Source of the DNA: Actinomycetes bacterium
Lineage (GTDB): Bacteria > Actinomycetota > Acidimicrobiia > Acidimicrobiales > Microtrichaceae
NCBI GenBank assembly: GCA_023437745.1
Contig: JAEZFI010000099.1
Coordinates: 1 to 31,224, forward strand
Direction of reading: 5' to 3'
DNA length: 31,224 bases
In this document: positions 1 through 8,325 of the stretch, piece by piece
Layout: each line of letters starts with the position of its first letter
How positions within the stretch are numbered: position 1 is the first letter of the stretch
The notes under the pieces: model-generated
The model's database searches: none
The model's input: only the letters and a program-made list of their open reading frames with translations
What the model was told of the DNA's origin: nothing
Position numbers and translations under genes: made by a program

Positions 1-1
1 G

Positions 2-562
2 ACCGGAGCGACCGGCGCCTCCTTCGGGGGCACCAACACCACCGTGACCGTCGTCTCCGACACCCAGGCCACCGCCGTCACCCCGGCACACGCCGCCGGT
101 GCGGTCGACGTCACCATCACGACCCCGACGGGAACCAGCGCCACCAACGCGGCAGCACGCTTCACCTACGAAGGTGCCCCGCCGGCGTGCACCACCCCGA
201 CGTCGCCGTCCGTGGTCCAGGCCACGCTGGCGCTCGAGAACGGCGCATGGGCGAAGGTCGACCTCCGGAAGGTGCCGCTGCCGTTCGGCCTCGGCACCCC
301 CTGGGTCGGCTCGGTCGAGCTCCGCAGCGGCTCGGCGTCGCTCGTCGCCCCAGTCCTGACGGTCAACCCGGTCGTGCAGACGCTGCCCGGCGGCTGCGGC
401 GTCCGGCTCAACGTGACGGCGATCGACGTCGGCGTGTTCCCGTGGAGGGCCGCGCAGCTCGACCTCCGCATCACGCCGGGCTCACCGGCCCAGGTGTCGG
501 CGAGCTTCCTGAACGTCGTCGTGCCGCTGACCGCGGCCACGGGTGACGTGGCGATCTCGTAG
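2..562 (+). CDS. IPT/TIG-repeat surface protein, C-terminal part (cut by window edge)
   Basis: The frame is already open at base 2 and ends in TAG at 560-562, so the start lies outside the window. The visible protein begins with the end of an IPT/TIG immunoglobulin-like repeat: a run of T, G, A and S, then AGAVDVTITTPTGTS, which is the usual closing strand of such repeats, and ARFTYEGAPP. About 125 further residues of beta-rich sequence follow, with two cysteines (in PPACTT and GGCGV) that could pair outside the cell. TIG repeats occur in large secreted or surface-anchored proteins, and this is probably the tail of one. A GTG at 44 is in frame but lies inside the TIG repeat and is unlikely to be the start. 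The function beyond a surface or adhesive role is unknown. The lipoprotein gene starts 70 nt downstream. Confidence 0.75.
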   Translation, partial: TGATGASFGGTNTTVTVVSDTQATAVTPAHAAGAVDVTITTPTGTSATNAAARFTYEGAPPACTTPTSPSVVQATLALENGAWAKVDLRKVPLPFGLGTPWVGSVELRSGSASLVAPVLTVNPVVQTLPGGCGVRLNVTAIDVGVFPWRAAQLDLRITPGSPAQVSASFLNVVVPLTAATGDVAIS

Positions 563-632
563 TCGGCTCGACGGCTCGCTCCTCCGGCTCCAAACTCTCG
601 GAGTCGGCACCGGGGTCAGTGGAAGGAACACG

Positions 633-1106
633 ATGGCGAGGTTCACAAGGGCTGGTTGGGCCGGGCTGCTGCTGCTCGGCCTGACCCTCGTCGGCTGCGG
701 CGGCTCGGACGACGAGGACGCAGCCACGTGCGTCGAGCCAGCGCTGAGCATCGAGGTCCAGAGCGCCAGCAGCGAGCAGGCGGACCCCGTGGCACCGTCG
801 ATCGCCGCCGGGTCGAGCCTGACGGTTCGCGGCACCGGCTTCGCCGACGGGTGCATCCCGACCGATCCCGGGGCGACCGACGACGCCACGCCGCTGGAAC
901 GCGTCCGCCTCTTCGTCGTGCAGGGGAGCACCCGAGTGAGCGTCGCCCAGGTGAACGCCGTGAAGGACCAGGACTACGGGTTCGAGGTCGTCGTCGGACT
1001 CCCGACGACGCTGGCTGCCGGACCCGCCCAGGTGAGCGCGCAGACGTCGATCGAGCCGGACTCCACCGCCCTGGCCACGGCGGAGCTCGTCGTGACCGCT
1101 GGCTGA
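633..1106 (+). CDS. Small secreted lipoprotein, unknown function
   Basis: The 157-aa product has a type II signal peptide: MARFTRAGWA, a leucine-rich core, then the lipobox L19-V20-G21-C22. It should therefore be lipid-anchored on the outer face of the membrane. After Cys22 comes an acidic linker (GGSDDEDA) and a beta-rich domain with GSSLTVRGTGFADGC, which resembles the opening strands of an IPT/TIG domain. Two more cysteines (in ATCVEP and DGCIP) may form a disulfide. The start is ATG 633 because it has a GGAAGGA ribosome site at 621-627 and places the signal peptide at the N-terminus. An in-frame upstream ATG at 543 would bury it. It lies between two other surface-protein genes, but no substrate can be named. 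Confidence 0.8.
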   Translation: MARFTRAGWAGLLLLGLTLVGCGGSDDEDAATCVEPALSIEVQSASSEQADPVAPSIAAGSSLTVRGTGFADGCIPTDPGATDDATPLERVRLFVVQGSTRVSVAQVNAVKDQDYGFEVVVGLPTTLAAGPAQVSAQTSIEPDSTALATAELVVTAG

Positions 1107-1118
1107 CCGAGCCGGCGA

Positions 1119-2426
1119 GTGCCAGTGAGCGACACGGGCCACCCGGAGCCGGGCTGGTACCCCGACCCGCTCGATGCCGAGCGCTACCGGCAGTGGGACG
1201 GCCGACGCTGGACGGACCTCACGGTCGCCCGCTCGACCGCGCGAGCAGCTCCGGTGGCGACGCCGGCACGGCCCGCTGAGGCGGTTCCGCCACCATCATC
1301 GGGCCCGCCGTCGAGCCCGACCCCGACCGCTCGCCGCCGCTTCGGGCGAGTGCTCGGAGTCGCCGCGGTGCTCGTGGCGTGCGCCGTCGCATTCGGTGCG
1401 GGTGTGGTCGTCGGCGGCGGCCAGCGATCGCCCGGGCCGGTCACCCTGGCCGGCGGGGACCGGGCCACCTGCGCGCTGCAGGACGGCGAGGTCACCTGCT
1501 GGGGTGCGATCGAAGGAACGACGGCCCGGCACCGACAGGTGCTGGAGGACGCCGTGGCCATCAGCGCCGGCGGGTCCGCGTTCTGCGCCCGCCTCCGAGA
1601 CCACCGGGCGAGCTGCTGGACCGTGGCCCAGCCCACGCCGACCGACCCGGGGCTCTCAGGTGTGGTCGATCTCGCGGTGTCGGCGACACATGCCTGCGCC
1701 GTGCTCGACGACGGCTCGGTCCGATGCTGGGGCGGCAACGAGCACGCGCAACTCGGCACCGGCGCCACCGGACCGGCACAGGAGGAGCCGGTCACCGCCG
1801 AGGTCGTCGACGCGACAGCCGTCGCCGTCGGCGACGGGTTCTCGTGCGTCACCGTGGGCTCGGGAGCGGTGGTCTGCTGGGGACGCAACGACCTCGGTCA
1901 GGGAGCGCAGGCCGACGGCGGGCCGGTGCTGCCGGAGCCCGTCGAGGTGTCCGGCGTCGAGGGCGCCACCGACCTCGTCGCGGGTGCCGGTCACGTGTGC
2001 GCCGTCGTCGACGGGGGCGCGACGTCGTGCTGGGGCGACAACGGGCGCGGCCAGCTGGGGCGCGGCGCGGCGGACGCGTCCTCGGCGACACCGGGCGCCG
2101 TCGTCAACCTCCGTGGCGTGACCTCGCTCGCGAGCTCCGCCTGGTCGAGCTGTGCCATCACGGCGTCGGGTCAGGTGAGCTGCTGGGGTGACGACACGTT
2201 CGGCCAGCTCGGTGACGGGCGCCGAACCGACCCCCGTCGCCAGCCCGTCGCCGCGCAGCTCCCGGCGCCCGCCACGTCGGTCGCTCCGGGCTCGTTCCAC
2301 ACCTGCGCTGCGCTCACGGACGGCACCGTGCGGTGCTGGGGAGCGAACAGCGACGGGCAGCTCGGCAACGGCACCGCCGAGGAGTCGGTCACCCCGGTGG
2401 AGGTCGACCTCGGTCGAGGTGGTTGA
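1119..2426 (+). CDS. DUF2510 - transmembrane - RCC1-repeat (seven-blade) membrane protein
   Basis: The product is 435 aa. Residues 12-33 carry a DUF2510 motif (GWYPDP ... YRQWDGRRWT), a short module common at the cytoplasmic end of actinobacterial membrane proteins. A Pro/Ala-rich linker follows, then one hydrophobic helix at about 77-100. The remainder, from about 109 to 430, is seven RCC1-type blades, each with a G..C-x8/9-C-W(G) signature and usually a GQLG turn. Seven blades would close one beta-propeller outside the cell. Every blade carries two cysteines 8 or 9 residues apart, which suggests one disulfide per blade. RCC1 propellers usually bind proteins; the partner here is unknown. GTG 1119 is used, and GTG 1125 is an equally possible start. 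It follows the lipoprotein gene by 12 nt and precedes the dehydrogenase by 8 nt. Confidence 0.85.
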   Translation: MPVSDTGHPEPGWYPDPLDAERYRQWDGRRWTDLTVARSTARAAPVATPARPAEAVPPPSSGPPSSPTPTARRRFGRVLGVAAVLVACAVAFGAGVVVGGGQRSPGPVTLAGGDRATCALQDGEVTCWGAIEGTTARHRQVLEDAVAISAGGSAFCARLRDHRASCWTVAQPTPTDPGLSGVVDLAVSATHACAVLDDGSVRCWGGNEHAQLGTGATGPAQEEPVTAEVVDATAVAVGDGFSCVTVGSGAVVCWGRNDLGQGAQADGGPVLPEPVEVSGVEGATDLVAGAGHVCAVVDGGATSCWGDNGRGQLGRGAADASSATPGAVVNLRGVTSLASSAWSSCAITASGQVSCWGDDTFGQLGDGRRTDPRRQPVAAQLPAPATSVAPGSFHTCAALTDGTVRCWGANSDGQLGNGTAEESVTPVEVDLGRGG

Positions 2427-2434
2427 ATCGACCC

Positions 2435-3340
2435 ATGGACGACCGGCCCCGGGTGCACCTCGGCCCGAGCGGGGCGCGACCGTGGCTCGCCGAGGCGATC
2501 GAGGCCGGCGGCGGGCGCCTCGTCGAGCTGGAGGACGCCGAGGCGCTCGTGTGGGCCGACCCTGGACGCGCCGACGAGTTGGCCGCCACGCTCGCGGCGG
2601 CGCCCGGCGTCCGGTGGGTGCAGCTGCCGTGGGCGGGCATCGAGCCGCTCGTGGGGCTGATCGACGACGACCGAACGTGGACCTGCGGGAAGGGCGTCTA
2701 CGCCGAGCCGGTCGCCGAGCACGCGCTCATGCTGGCCCTCGCCGGGATGCGTGGCCTCGCCGGCTACGCCCGAGCCCGGACGTGGACCGGGCCCCAGGGT
2801 CGCAACCTCCTGGGCGCCGACGTGTGCATCCTGGGCGGCGGCGGGATCGCGACGTCCCTCCTCCGCCTGCTCGAACCGTTCGACGCGCAGGTCACCGTGG
2901 TGCGCCGCACACCGAGCGCCCGCCACGAGGCCGGGCTGGACCGCGTGGACGACGCGCTCGCCGCTGCGGACCTCGTCGTGCTCGCGCTGGCGCTCACGCC
3001 CCAGACCATCGGGCTCATCGACGCGCGCCGCCTGGGTCTCATGCGACCCCACGCCTGGCTCGTCAACGTGGCCCGTGGTGCGCACGTGGTCACCGACGAC
3101 CTGGTGGCCGCGCTGCGCGGCGGGATCATCGGTGGTGCAGCGCTCGACGTCGTCGATCCCGAGCCGTTGCCCGAGGACCACCCGCTCTGGACGCTGCCCA
3201 ACGTGATCGTGACGCCCCACGTGGGGAACACGCCGGAGATGGCCGTGCCGCTGCTCGCTGCGCGGGTGAGCGAGAACGTGCGGCGGTTCGCCGCAGGTGA
3301 GCCGCTGATCGGCCTCGTCGATCCTGCGGCCGGCTACTGA
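2435..3340 (+). CDS. D-isomer-specific 2-hydroxyacid dehydrogenase (NAD-dependent)
   Basis: This 301-aa cytoplasmic protein belongs to the family that interconverts 2-oxoacids and D-2-hydroxyacids with NAD(P)H. The dinucleotide-binding loop is at residues 133-140 (LGGGGIAT). The catalytic set is visible: Arg214 in NVARG, Glu243 in DPEPLP and His262 in TPHVGN. The length is slightly under the usual 310-340, because the N-terminal substrate domain is short. ATG 2435 starts 8 nt after the RCC1 gene stop. A TTGAAT hexamer 6 nt before the ATG may be a weak -10 for a leaderless transcript. The exact substrate (glyoxylate, hydroxypyruvate or other) cannot be read from sequence. It converges on the next gene with only 8 nt between stop codons. 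Confidence 0.88.
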   Translation: MDDRPRVHLGPSGARPWLAEAIEAGGGRLVELEDAEALVWADPGRADELAATLAAAPGVRWVQLPWAGIEPLVGLIDDDRTWTCGKGVYAEPVAEHALMLALAGMRGLAGYARARTWTGPQGRNLLGADVCILGGGGIATSLLRLLEPFDAQVTVVRRTPSARHEAGLDRVDDALAAADLVVLALALTPQTIGLIDARRLGLMRPHAWLVNVARGAHVVTDDLVAALRGGIIGGAALDVVDPEPLPEDHPLWTLPNVIVTPHVGNTPEMAVPLLAARVSENVRRFAAGEPLIGLVDPAAGY

Positions 3341-3348
3341 GCGGCCGG

Positions 3349-4275
3349 TTAGAGCACCTTCACGGTGTCGCAGCCGATGAGGAGCTCGCCCTGCAGGGTC
3401 GCGAACGTCGCACAGGCCTGGGTGTCGCCGTGGTGCAGCTCCACCAGTGACTGGTACGGCACGTGGATCAGGAGATCGAGGATGCCGTCCTTGTTCACGT
3501 CCGTGACCTTCTGCTTGTCCGGGACACCGCCCTCGAAGCGGACGGTGCCGGGGTCGATGGTCCTGACGTCGGTCAGCGCGGAGCCGAGGATGGCGACCGG
3601 CACGACGCCCTGGGCCGTGAGCTTGATCGGGTTCGGGACACCGCCCGGCTTGATCTCGATGGCGACCTCGCGGCGGCCGTCGACGGTCACGAAGCCCGAA
3701 CCGGGCGTGAGGATCTCGCCGAGCGAGACCTCGATGCCGAGGTTCGGGACGATGGTCAGGCGCGTCCTCAGCTCCACCTCGGCGCATTCGCCCTCGAGGA
3801 CGTGCAACCGACGGGCGGGGTCCGAGCTGAACGACAGGACGTCGGCGCTCGCCAGCGGGTCCTCCGAGTTCACGGTGTTGAGCAGCAGCGTCGTGTCGCT
3901 CGTGGAGGCCGACCCGACTCCGGTCACGTTCACCGCGACGTCGAGGTCCACTGCGTCGACGGTGGTCCCGACGATCGTCGTGCCGTTGCAGTAGCGGAGC
4001 GAACCGGCGATCGCCCACTGGTCGTCGACCTGCGAGACCGACGCCTTCGTCCCCACGTCGAGCGTCGCGGGGGCGCTGCTCTCGAACGGCGTGCCGTAGG
4101 AGAAGCTGCCGGTGCCCGTGCCCGAGCACACGACCGGCGCCACGCACTCGGGCGCCGTGGCGCCCCATCGCATGGTGACGCTGTACGTCAGCGACGCAGC
4201 GGCGACGCCATCGGTCAGCACTCCCAGCGCGACGGCACCGACCGCCGCCACGACCATCCAACGACTCCGCCTCAT
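3349..4275 (-). CDS. Secreted protein with C-terminal DVNKDG calcium-loop domain
   Basis: The 308-aa product starts with a signal peptide (MRRSRWMVVAAVG core, cleavage likely after GVAAA near residue 27). The middle is a beta-rich stretch of no recognised family containing paired cysteines. Residues about 202-308 match a domain found at the ends of many bacterial secreted proteins: an IEIKPG strand, PNPIKL, VVPVAIL, a VDP-like T-V-R-F motif, then DVNKDGILD at 259-267, which has the spacing of a calcium-binding loop. Start ATG at 4275 has a strong purine-rich GGGGGAG site just upstream. It is divergent from the desaturase gene, with 163 nt between the starts. It is probably a surface or extracellular structural protein; no enzymatic motif is visible. 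Confidence 0.8.
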   Translation of the reverse strand: MRRSRWMVVAAVGAVALGVLTDGVAAASLTYSVTMRWGATAPECVAPVVCSGTGTGSFSYGTPFESSAPATLDVGTKASVSQVDDQWAIAGSLRYCNGTTIVGTTVDAVDLDVAVNVTGVGSASTSDTTLLLNTVNSEDPLASADVLSFSSDPARRLHVLEGECAEVELRTRLTIVPNLGIEVSLGEILTPGSGFVTVDGRREVAIEIKPGGVPNPIKLTAQGVVPVAILGSALTDVRTIDPGTVRFEGGVPDKQKVTDVNKDGILDLLIHVPYQSLVELHHGDTQACATFATLQGELLIGCDTVKVL

Positions 4276-4438
4276 GGCACGCTCCCCCCGACCGGTTGCG
4301 CGCCGAGCGTACTTCGGCCCGGCCTCGCCGGCACGGGAAACGGTCCGCTCGTCCCCTGTCTGCCACACCGCACTGACGAGCGCGCTCGCGGGGTAGGGAG
4401 CGGGTAACGGTTCCCCGCACCGGAAGGTCAGACCACCG

Positions 4439-5425
4439 ATGGCTTCCCCCACCCTCGCCGACGAACGATCCCCCGAACCCGACGAGCCCGTCGTCTCCGA
4501 CGCGGTCCTCCTCCACGAGCTCGCGCCCACGGCGACGACGCTCATGGAGCGGCACCTCGGCCGGTCCAAGACGTGGTACCCGCACGAGCACGTCCCGTGG
4601 GGCGAGGGCAGGAACTTCCAGCCCGGCGAGCGGATCGAGGAGTTCGCCCTGCCCGAGGCCGTCCGGTCCTCGCTGATCGTCAACCTCCTCACCGAGGACA
4701 ACCTGCCGTACTACACGCTCGCCCTCACCTCGCTCACCGGGATGGACGACGTGTGGGGCGAGTGGATCCGCCGCTGGACCGCGGAGGAGGGCCGGCACTC
4801 GATCGCCATCCGCGACTGGCTGACGGTGACCCGGCAGGTGGACCTCGTCGAGCTCGAGGACGCCCGCATGGCGCAGGTCCAGGCCGGGTTCATGCCCAGC
4901 GCCATCCCGACGGTCGCCGACCTGTTCGTCTACCTCTCGCTGCAGGAGCTCGCGACCCGCATCGCCCACCGCAACACGGGGTCGCTGCTGGGCGACGCAG
5001 CCGGCGCCGACGTGATGACCCGCGTCGCCACGGACGAGAACCACCACTTCCTCTTCTACCGGGACCTCGTCGCGGCGGCGCTCGAGCGGTTCCCGTCGGT
5101 GATGGTCCCGGCCATCGAGCGCCAGGTCCGCAGCTTCGAGATGCCCGGCACCGGCATGCCGTCCTTCAGGGAGCACGCCCGCCGGATCGCCGACGCCGGC
5201 ATCTACGACATCCCGACGCACCACAGCCAGATCCTCGAGCCGGTCGTGCTCCGGCAGTGGAGGATCCCGTCGGTCGAGAACCTGTCGGGCGCTGCGGAGG
5301 CGGCCCGGGAGCGGCTCGTCCTCGCCATCACGAAGATGGGCCGCATCGCCGACCGGATGCGGGAGCGCCGGGAGCGCCTCGAGGAGAACCTCCCCCGCCT
5401 CGGCAACCGTCTGCGGAACGCCTGA
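4439..5425 (+). CDS. Acyl-ACP desaturase (soluble di-iron fatty acid desaturase)
   Basis: The product is 328 aa and fits the stearoyl-ACP desaturase family, which introduces a double bond into ACP-bound fatty acids using a di-iron centre, oxygen and ferredoxin. The metal ligands are all visible: Glu86 in TEDNLP, Glu117-x-x-His120 in AEEGRHS, Glu170 in LQELATR, and Glu200-x-x-His203 in DENHH. These match the ExxH pairs of plant and mycobacterial (DesA) enzymes. Start ATG 4439 has GGAAGGT at 4422-4428. The C-terminus (about 285-325) is Arg/Glu-rich and helical. No ferredoxin or reductase gene adjoins it, so electron partners must be encoded elsewhere. Its role is probably unsaturated membrane lipid synthesis. 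Confidence 0.92.
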   Translation: MASPTLADERSPEPDEPVVSDAVLLHELAPTATTLMERHLGRSKTWYPHEHVPWGEGRNFQPGERIEEFALPEAVRSSLIVNLLTEDNLPYYTLALTSLTGMDDVWGEWIRRWTAEEGRHSIAIRDWLTVTRQVDLVELEDARMAQVQAGFMPSAIPTVADLFVYLSLQELATRIAHRNTGSLLGDAAGADVMTRVATDENHHFLFYRDLVAAALERFPSVMVPAIERQVRSFEMPGTGMPSFREHARRIADAGIYDIPTHHSQILEPVVLRQWRIPSVENLSGAAEAARERLVLAITKMGRIADRMRERRERLEENLPRLGNRLRNA

Positions 5426-5497
5426 CGGTCCTGACCCGCTGCCTCCTCCCCTTCCCCGGCTGACGGCGGCGTCGGGCGCTCCTGACAGACTGTCCGG

Positions 5498-7432
5498 ATG
5501 CTCACGGCCTCCGGACTCAGCGTCGCGCACGGCTCGCGCACGCTGTTCAGCGACGTCACCATCCGCCTGGCGGCCGGCCAGCGGAGCGCGCTCGTCGGCG
5601 GGAACGGCGCCGGCAAGACCACGCTGCTCGAGATCGTGGTCGGCCTCCGGAACCCCGACACCGGCGAGGTCCACCGGCCCAAGGACCTCCGCATCGGCTA
5701 CCTCCCCCAGGAGCTGACCGACCGCCCGACCGGCACGGTGATCGAGGAGGTCATCGCCGGCGCCACGCACCTCGCCGTGATCGCGGCCGACCTCGAGCGG
5801 CTCACCGAGGCGATGGGCTCGGCCTCCGGCGCGGACGCCGACCGGGTCCTCGAGGAGTACGGCGAAGCCCAGAGCCGGTTCGAGGCACTCGGCGGCTACT
5901 CGCTCGACGCCCGGGCTCGGCGCATCCTGTTCGGCCTCGGCTTCCGCGACAGCGACGTCGACCGCCCGTTCACCGACCTGTCCGGCGGCTGGCGGATGCG
6001 AGCAGCGTTGGCCCGCCTCCTCCTCGCCGAGCCCGACGTGCTGGTGCTCGACGAGCCGACCAACCACCTCGACACCGACTCCGTCTCGTGGCTCGAGCAG
6101 ACGCTGCGGGACTACCCCGGCGCCATCCTCTTCGTCAGCCACGACCGTGACTTCATCGACGCCGTCGCCACCCGGGTGCTCGAGCTGGCCGGCGGGACCA
6201 CCGCGGAGTACGTCGGCGGCTTCGCCGAGTTCGTGGTGCAGCGCGAGGAGCGGCTCGCCCAGATCGAGGCGGCCGCCGCGCAGCAGTCACGCGAGGTGGC
6301 GAAGGTCGAACGGTTCGTCGAGCGGTTCCGCTACAAGGCGACGAAGGCACGGCAGGTGCAGAGCCGCCTGAAGACCCTCGAGAAGCTCGACCGGATCGCT
6401 GCCCCACCGCGGGCGGAGCTGGTCTCGCGTTACGCCTTCCCCGAGCCGCAGCGGTCGGCCCGTGTGGTGGCCGATGTGTCCCACGCCGATGTCGGGTACG
6501 GCGACACGGCCGTGCTGCGCGACGTCGACCTGGTGGTCGAGCGTGGCCAGAAGCTCGCCGTGGTCGGACCGAACGGCGCCGGGAAGTCGACGCTGCTCAA
6601 GCTGCTGACCGGCGAGCTGGCGCCGCTCACCGGGACCGCCACGTTGGGCGCCAACGTCGACCTGGCCCAGTTCGCCCAGCACCAGGTCGAGGCCCTGGAC
6701 CTGGAACGCACGGTGCTCCAGGTGTTCCAGGGCGCTGCGGGCCCTCAGCCCAAGGGGCGCAACCTGCGCACCGTGCTCGGCTCGTTCGGGTTCTCGGGCG
6801 ACGCCGTCGACCGGCGGGTGGGCGACCTCTCGGGCGGCGAGCGCACCCGGCTCGCCATCGCCATCTGCCTGGTCAACCCCGTGAACCTGCTGATCCTCGA
6901 CGAGCCGACCAACCACCTCGACCTGCCCAGCTGCGACGTCCTCGAGGACGCCCTCACCGCGTACCCGGGCACGGTCCTGCTGGTCAGCCACGACCGGCAC
7001 CTCATCCGCTCGGTCGCCGATCACCTCGTCGAGGTGCGTGAGGGCAGGGTGAAGGTCCACGTCGGCGTCGACGAGGCGGTCCTCAGCCCGAGCTTCCAGG
7101 GGGGCACGGCGAGCGCCGTGCCCAGCGCGCCCGAGCCCAAGCCCTCGCACACCCGGACGGCCACGAAGCGGAGCGAGGCGCAGCAGCGCCAGAAGCGCTC
7201 GACCGACACCAAGCCGCTGCGGGCCCGGGTGCAGAAGGCCGAGCGGGCGTTGGCGGCGGCCGAGTCCGCGGTGGCGGAGCTGAACCGCCTCCTCTCGGAC
7301 CCGGAGGTCTACGCCGACGCCGAGCGGGCCACCGCGCTCGCCAAGGACTTCGGCGAGGCGAAGGACGCCGCCGCCGCGGCCATGGATGAGTGGATGGCCG
7401 CCGCCGAGGCCCTCGAAGCCGCCGGCGGCTGA
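5498..7432 (+). CDS. ABC-F family ATPase (ribosome-associated, EttA/Uup type)
   Basis: The 644-aa product has two ATP-binding cassettes in one chain and no membrane segment, the hallmark of ABC-F proteins, which act on ribosomes rather than in transport. Cassette 1 has Walker A 34-41 (GGNGAGKT), signature LSGGW from 161 and Walker B VLVLDE ending at Glu186, followed by the ABC-F diagnostic PTNHLD. Cassette 2 has Walker A 357-364 (GPNGAGKS), LSGGE and a second LDEPTNHLD. The linker at about 245-300 is charged and helical, as in the P-site tRNA-interaction motif. The C-terminus (about 570-640) is a Lys/Glu/Ala-rich coiled coil, as in Uup. It could be a housekeeping translation factor or give antibiotic protection; the sequence does not decide. 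Start ATG 5498 lacks a clear ribosome site. Confidence 0.93.
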   Translation: MLTASGLSVAHGSRTLFSDVTIRLAAGQRSALVGGNGAGKTTLLEIVVGLRNPDTGEVHRPKDLRIGYLPQELTDRPTGTVIEEVIAGATHLAVIAADLERLTEAMGSASGADADRVLEEYGEAQSRFEALGGYSLDARARRILFGLGFRDSDVDRPFTDLSGGWRMRAALARLLLAEPDVLVLDEPTNHLDTDSVSWLEQTLRDYPGAILFVSHDRDFIDAVATRVLELAGGTTAEYVGGFAEFVVQREERLAQIEAAAAQQSREVAKVERFVERFRYKATKARQVQSRLKTLEKLDRIAAPPRAELVSRYAFPEPQRSARVVADVSHADVGYGDTAVLRDVDLVVERGQKLAVVGPNGAGKSTLLKLLTGELAPLTGTATLGANVDLAQFAQHQVEALDLERTVLQVFQGAAGPQPKGRNLRTVLGSFGFSGDAVDRRVGDLSGGERTRLAIAICLVNPVNLLILDEPTNHLDLPSCDVLEDALTAYPGTVLLVSHDRHLIRSVADHLVEVREGRVKVHVGVDEAVLSPSFQGGTASAVPSAPEPKPSHTRTATKRSEAQQRQKRSTDTKPLRARVQKAERALAAAESAVAELNRLLSDPEVYADAERATALAKDFGEAKDAAAAAMDEWMAAAEALEAAGG

Positions 7433-7465
7433 CCCCCCACCCCGCGACCACGCCCGACCACCTCG

Positions 7466-7598
7466 CGACCACCCCGCGTTCTCGGCGCGAAAAGTCCCGC
7501 CGCGCGGGACAATCCGCGCCGAAAAGCACGGGCGGCCGACCACCCCGCGTTCTCGGCGCGAAAAGTCCCGCTGGGCGGGACAATCCGCGCCGAAAAGC
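7466..7598. repeat. Two tandem 62-bp palindromic repeats (long nested hairpins)
   Basis: Copies lie at 7466-7527 and 7537-7598, period 71. They differ at only two bases, both in a 3-nt loop (CGC versus TGG). Each copy folds as an outer 11-bp stem with one mismatch (7479-7489 with 7515-7525), a 4/4-nt internal loop, an inner perfect 7-bp stem (GTCCCGC with GCGGGAC) and the 3-nt loop. Copy 2 pairs 7550-7560 with 7586-7596. They lie between the ABC-F stop and the tetR promoter. They could act as a transcription terminator, an RNA stabiliser or a REP-type dispersed element. There is no open gene in this 242-bp gap. Confidence 0.85.
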
Positions 7599-7633
7599 CT
7601 GGGGCGGCGCAGGCCTCCCTGCCGGCGAAAGAA

Positions 7634-7668
7634 AGTGACTTGTCACTCGCTATGTTTCGTCGTACGGT
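7634..7668 (+). promoter_or_regulatory. tetR promoter with overlapping palindromic operator
   Basis: A near-perfect palindrome, AGTGAC-TT-GTCACT, lies at 7634-7647. It overlaps a -35 candidate TTGTCA (7640-7645), which is 17 nt from a -10 candidate TACGGT (7663-7668). The ATG follows 6 nt later, so the transcript is probably leaderless. A regulator bound at the palindrome would block the -35, consistent with autorepression by the TetR protein encoded next. The site is visible; the binding is inferred. Confidence 0.65.
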
Positions 7669-7674
7669 CGATCG

Positions 7675-8325
7675 ATGGCGCAGCACGAGCGGGACGACAC
7701 AGCGACGCCCGGGGCCTCCCCCGTCCGGCGGACCCAGGCGGAGCGGCGGGCGACGACGAGAGCGGCGCTCCTCGGCGCCGCGTTGGAGACGCTCGTCGAG
7801 CACGGCTCGGCAGGGTTCACGACCACCGAGGTCGGCAAGCGCTCCGGGCTGAGCCAGGGGGCGCTGTTCCGCCACTTCCCCACGAAGGTCGACCTGCTGG
7901 CCGCCGTGTGCGAGCACCTGTTCGACGAGCTCCGGGCCACCTACGAGCAGCGGTTCATCGACCTGACCCCCGCAGAGCGGACCGTCCCCCACGCGCTCGA
8001 CCTGCTGTGGAGCACGATGACCGACCCCCGGCTCGGTGCCGCGTTCGACCTCTACACCGACGCCCGCACCGACCCGCAGCTCCGAGAGGGCATCGCGCCG
8101 GTGGTGCGGGCCCACCTCGACCGCATCGCGACGCTGGGGAACACGCTCCTCACCGAGCTGGGCCTGCCACCCGACGACACGACGTTCGCCGCGGTGCAGC
8201 TGGCAATCCTCGCGATGCAGGGCCTGGTGCTGAACGACATGGCCACCCCCGACCCCGAGGCGCGCCGCCGGCTGGAGGACCTCCTCGAACGGGTCGTCCC
8301 GGCGCTGATCGCGGGTGTGCGATGA
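7675..8325 (+). CDS. TetR/AcrR family transcriptional regulator
   Basis: The 216-aa product has an N-terminal TetR helix-turn-helix at about residues 24-70. The recognition part reads TTTEVGKRSGLSQGALFRHF, the classic T.. .A...G.S.G.LY.HF pattern with Phe in place of Tyr. The remaining helical domain binds an unknown ligand, perhaps a fatty acyl or sterol-like lipid given its partner. Its stop overlaps the start of the sterol-desaturase-family gene by 4 nt (ATGA at 8322-8325), so the two are translationally coupled. ATG 7675 was chosen because it lies 6 nt from a good -10 and there is no upstream ribosome site. It probably represses its own operon through the palindrome at 7634-7647. Confidence 0.93.
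   Translation: MAQHERDDTATPGASPVRRTQAERRATTRAALLGAALETLVEHGSAGFTTTEVGKRSGLSQGALFRHFPTKVDLLAAVCEHLFDELRATYEQRFIDLTPAERTVPHALDLLWSTMTDPRLGAAFDLYTDARTDPQLREGIAPVVRAHLDRIATLGNTLLTELGLPPDDTTFAAVQLAILAMQGLVLNDMATPDPEARRRLEDLLERVVPALIAGVR

Noticed and set aside
4391..4407. GGGTAG and GGGTAA before the desaturase as SigF -10 elements
   Set aside because: No GTTT-like -35 lies 15-17 nt upstream of either, so they do not fit the pattern seen at the four accepted sites.
2171..6142. A stop-free minus-strand frame of more than 1,300 codons
   Set aside because: It lies opposite three well-supported genes and has no recognisable domain; GC-rich codon use on the other strand removes stops. It is a shadow.
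7466..7598. Possible CRISPR repeats
   Set aside because: There are only two copies separated by 9 bp, with internal hairpins and no spacers or cas genes.
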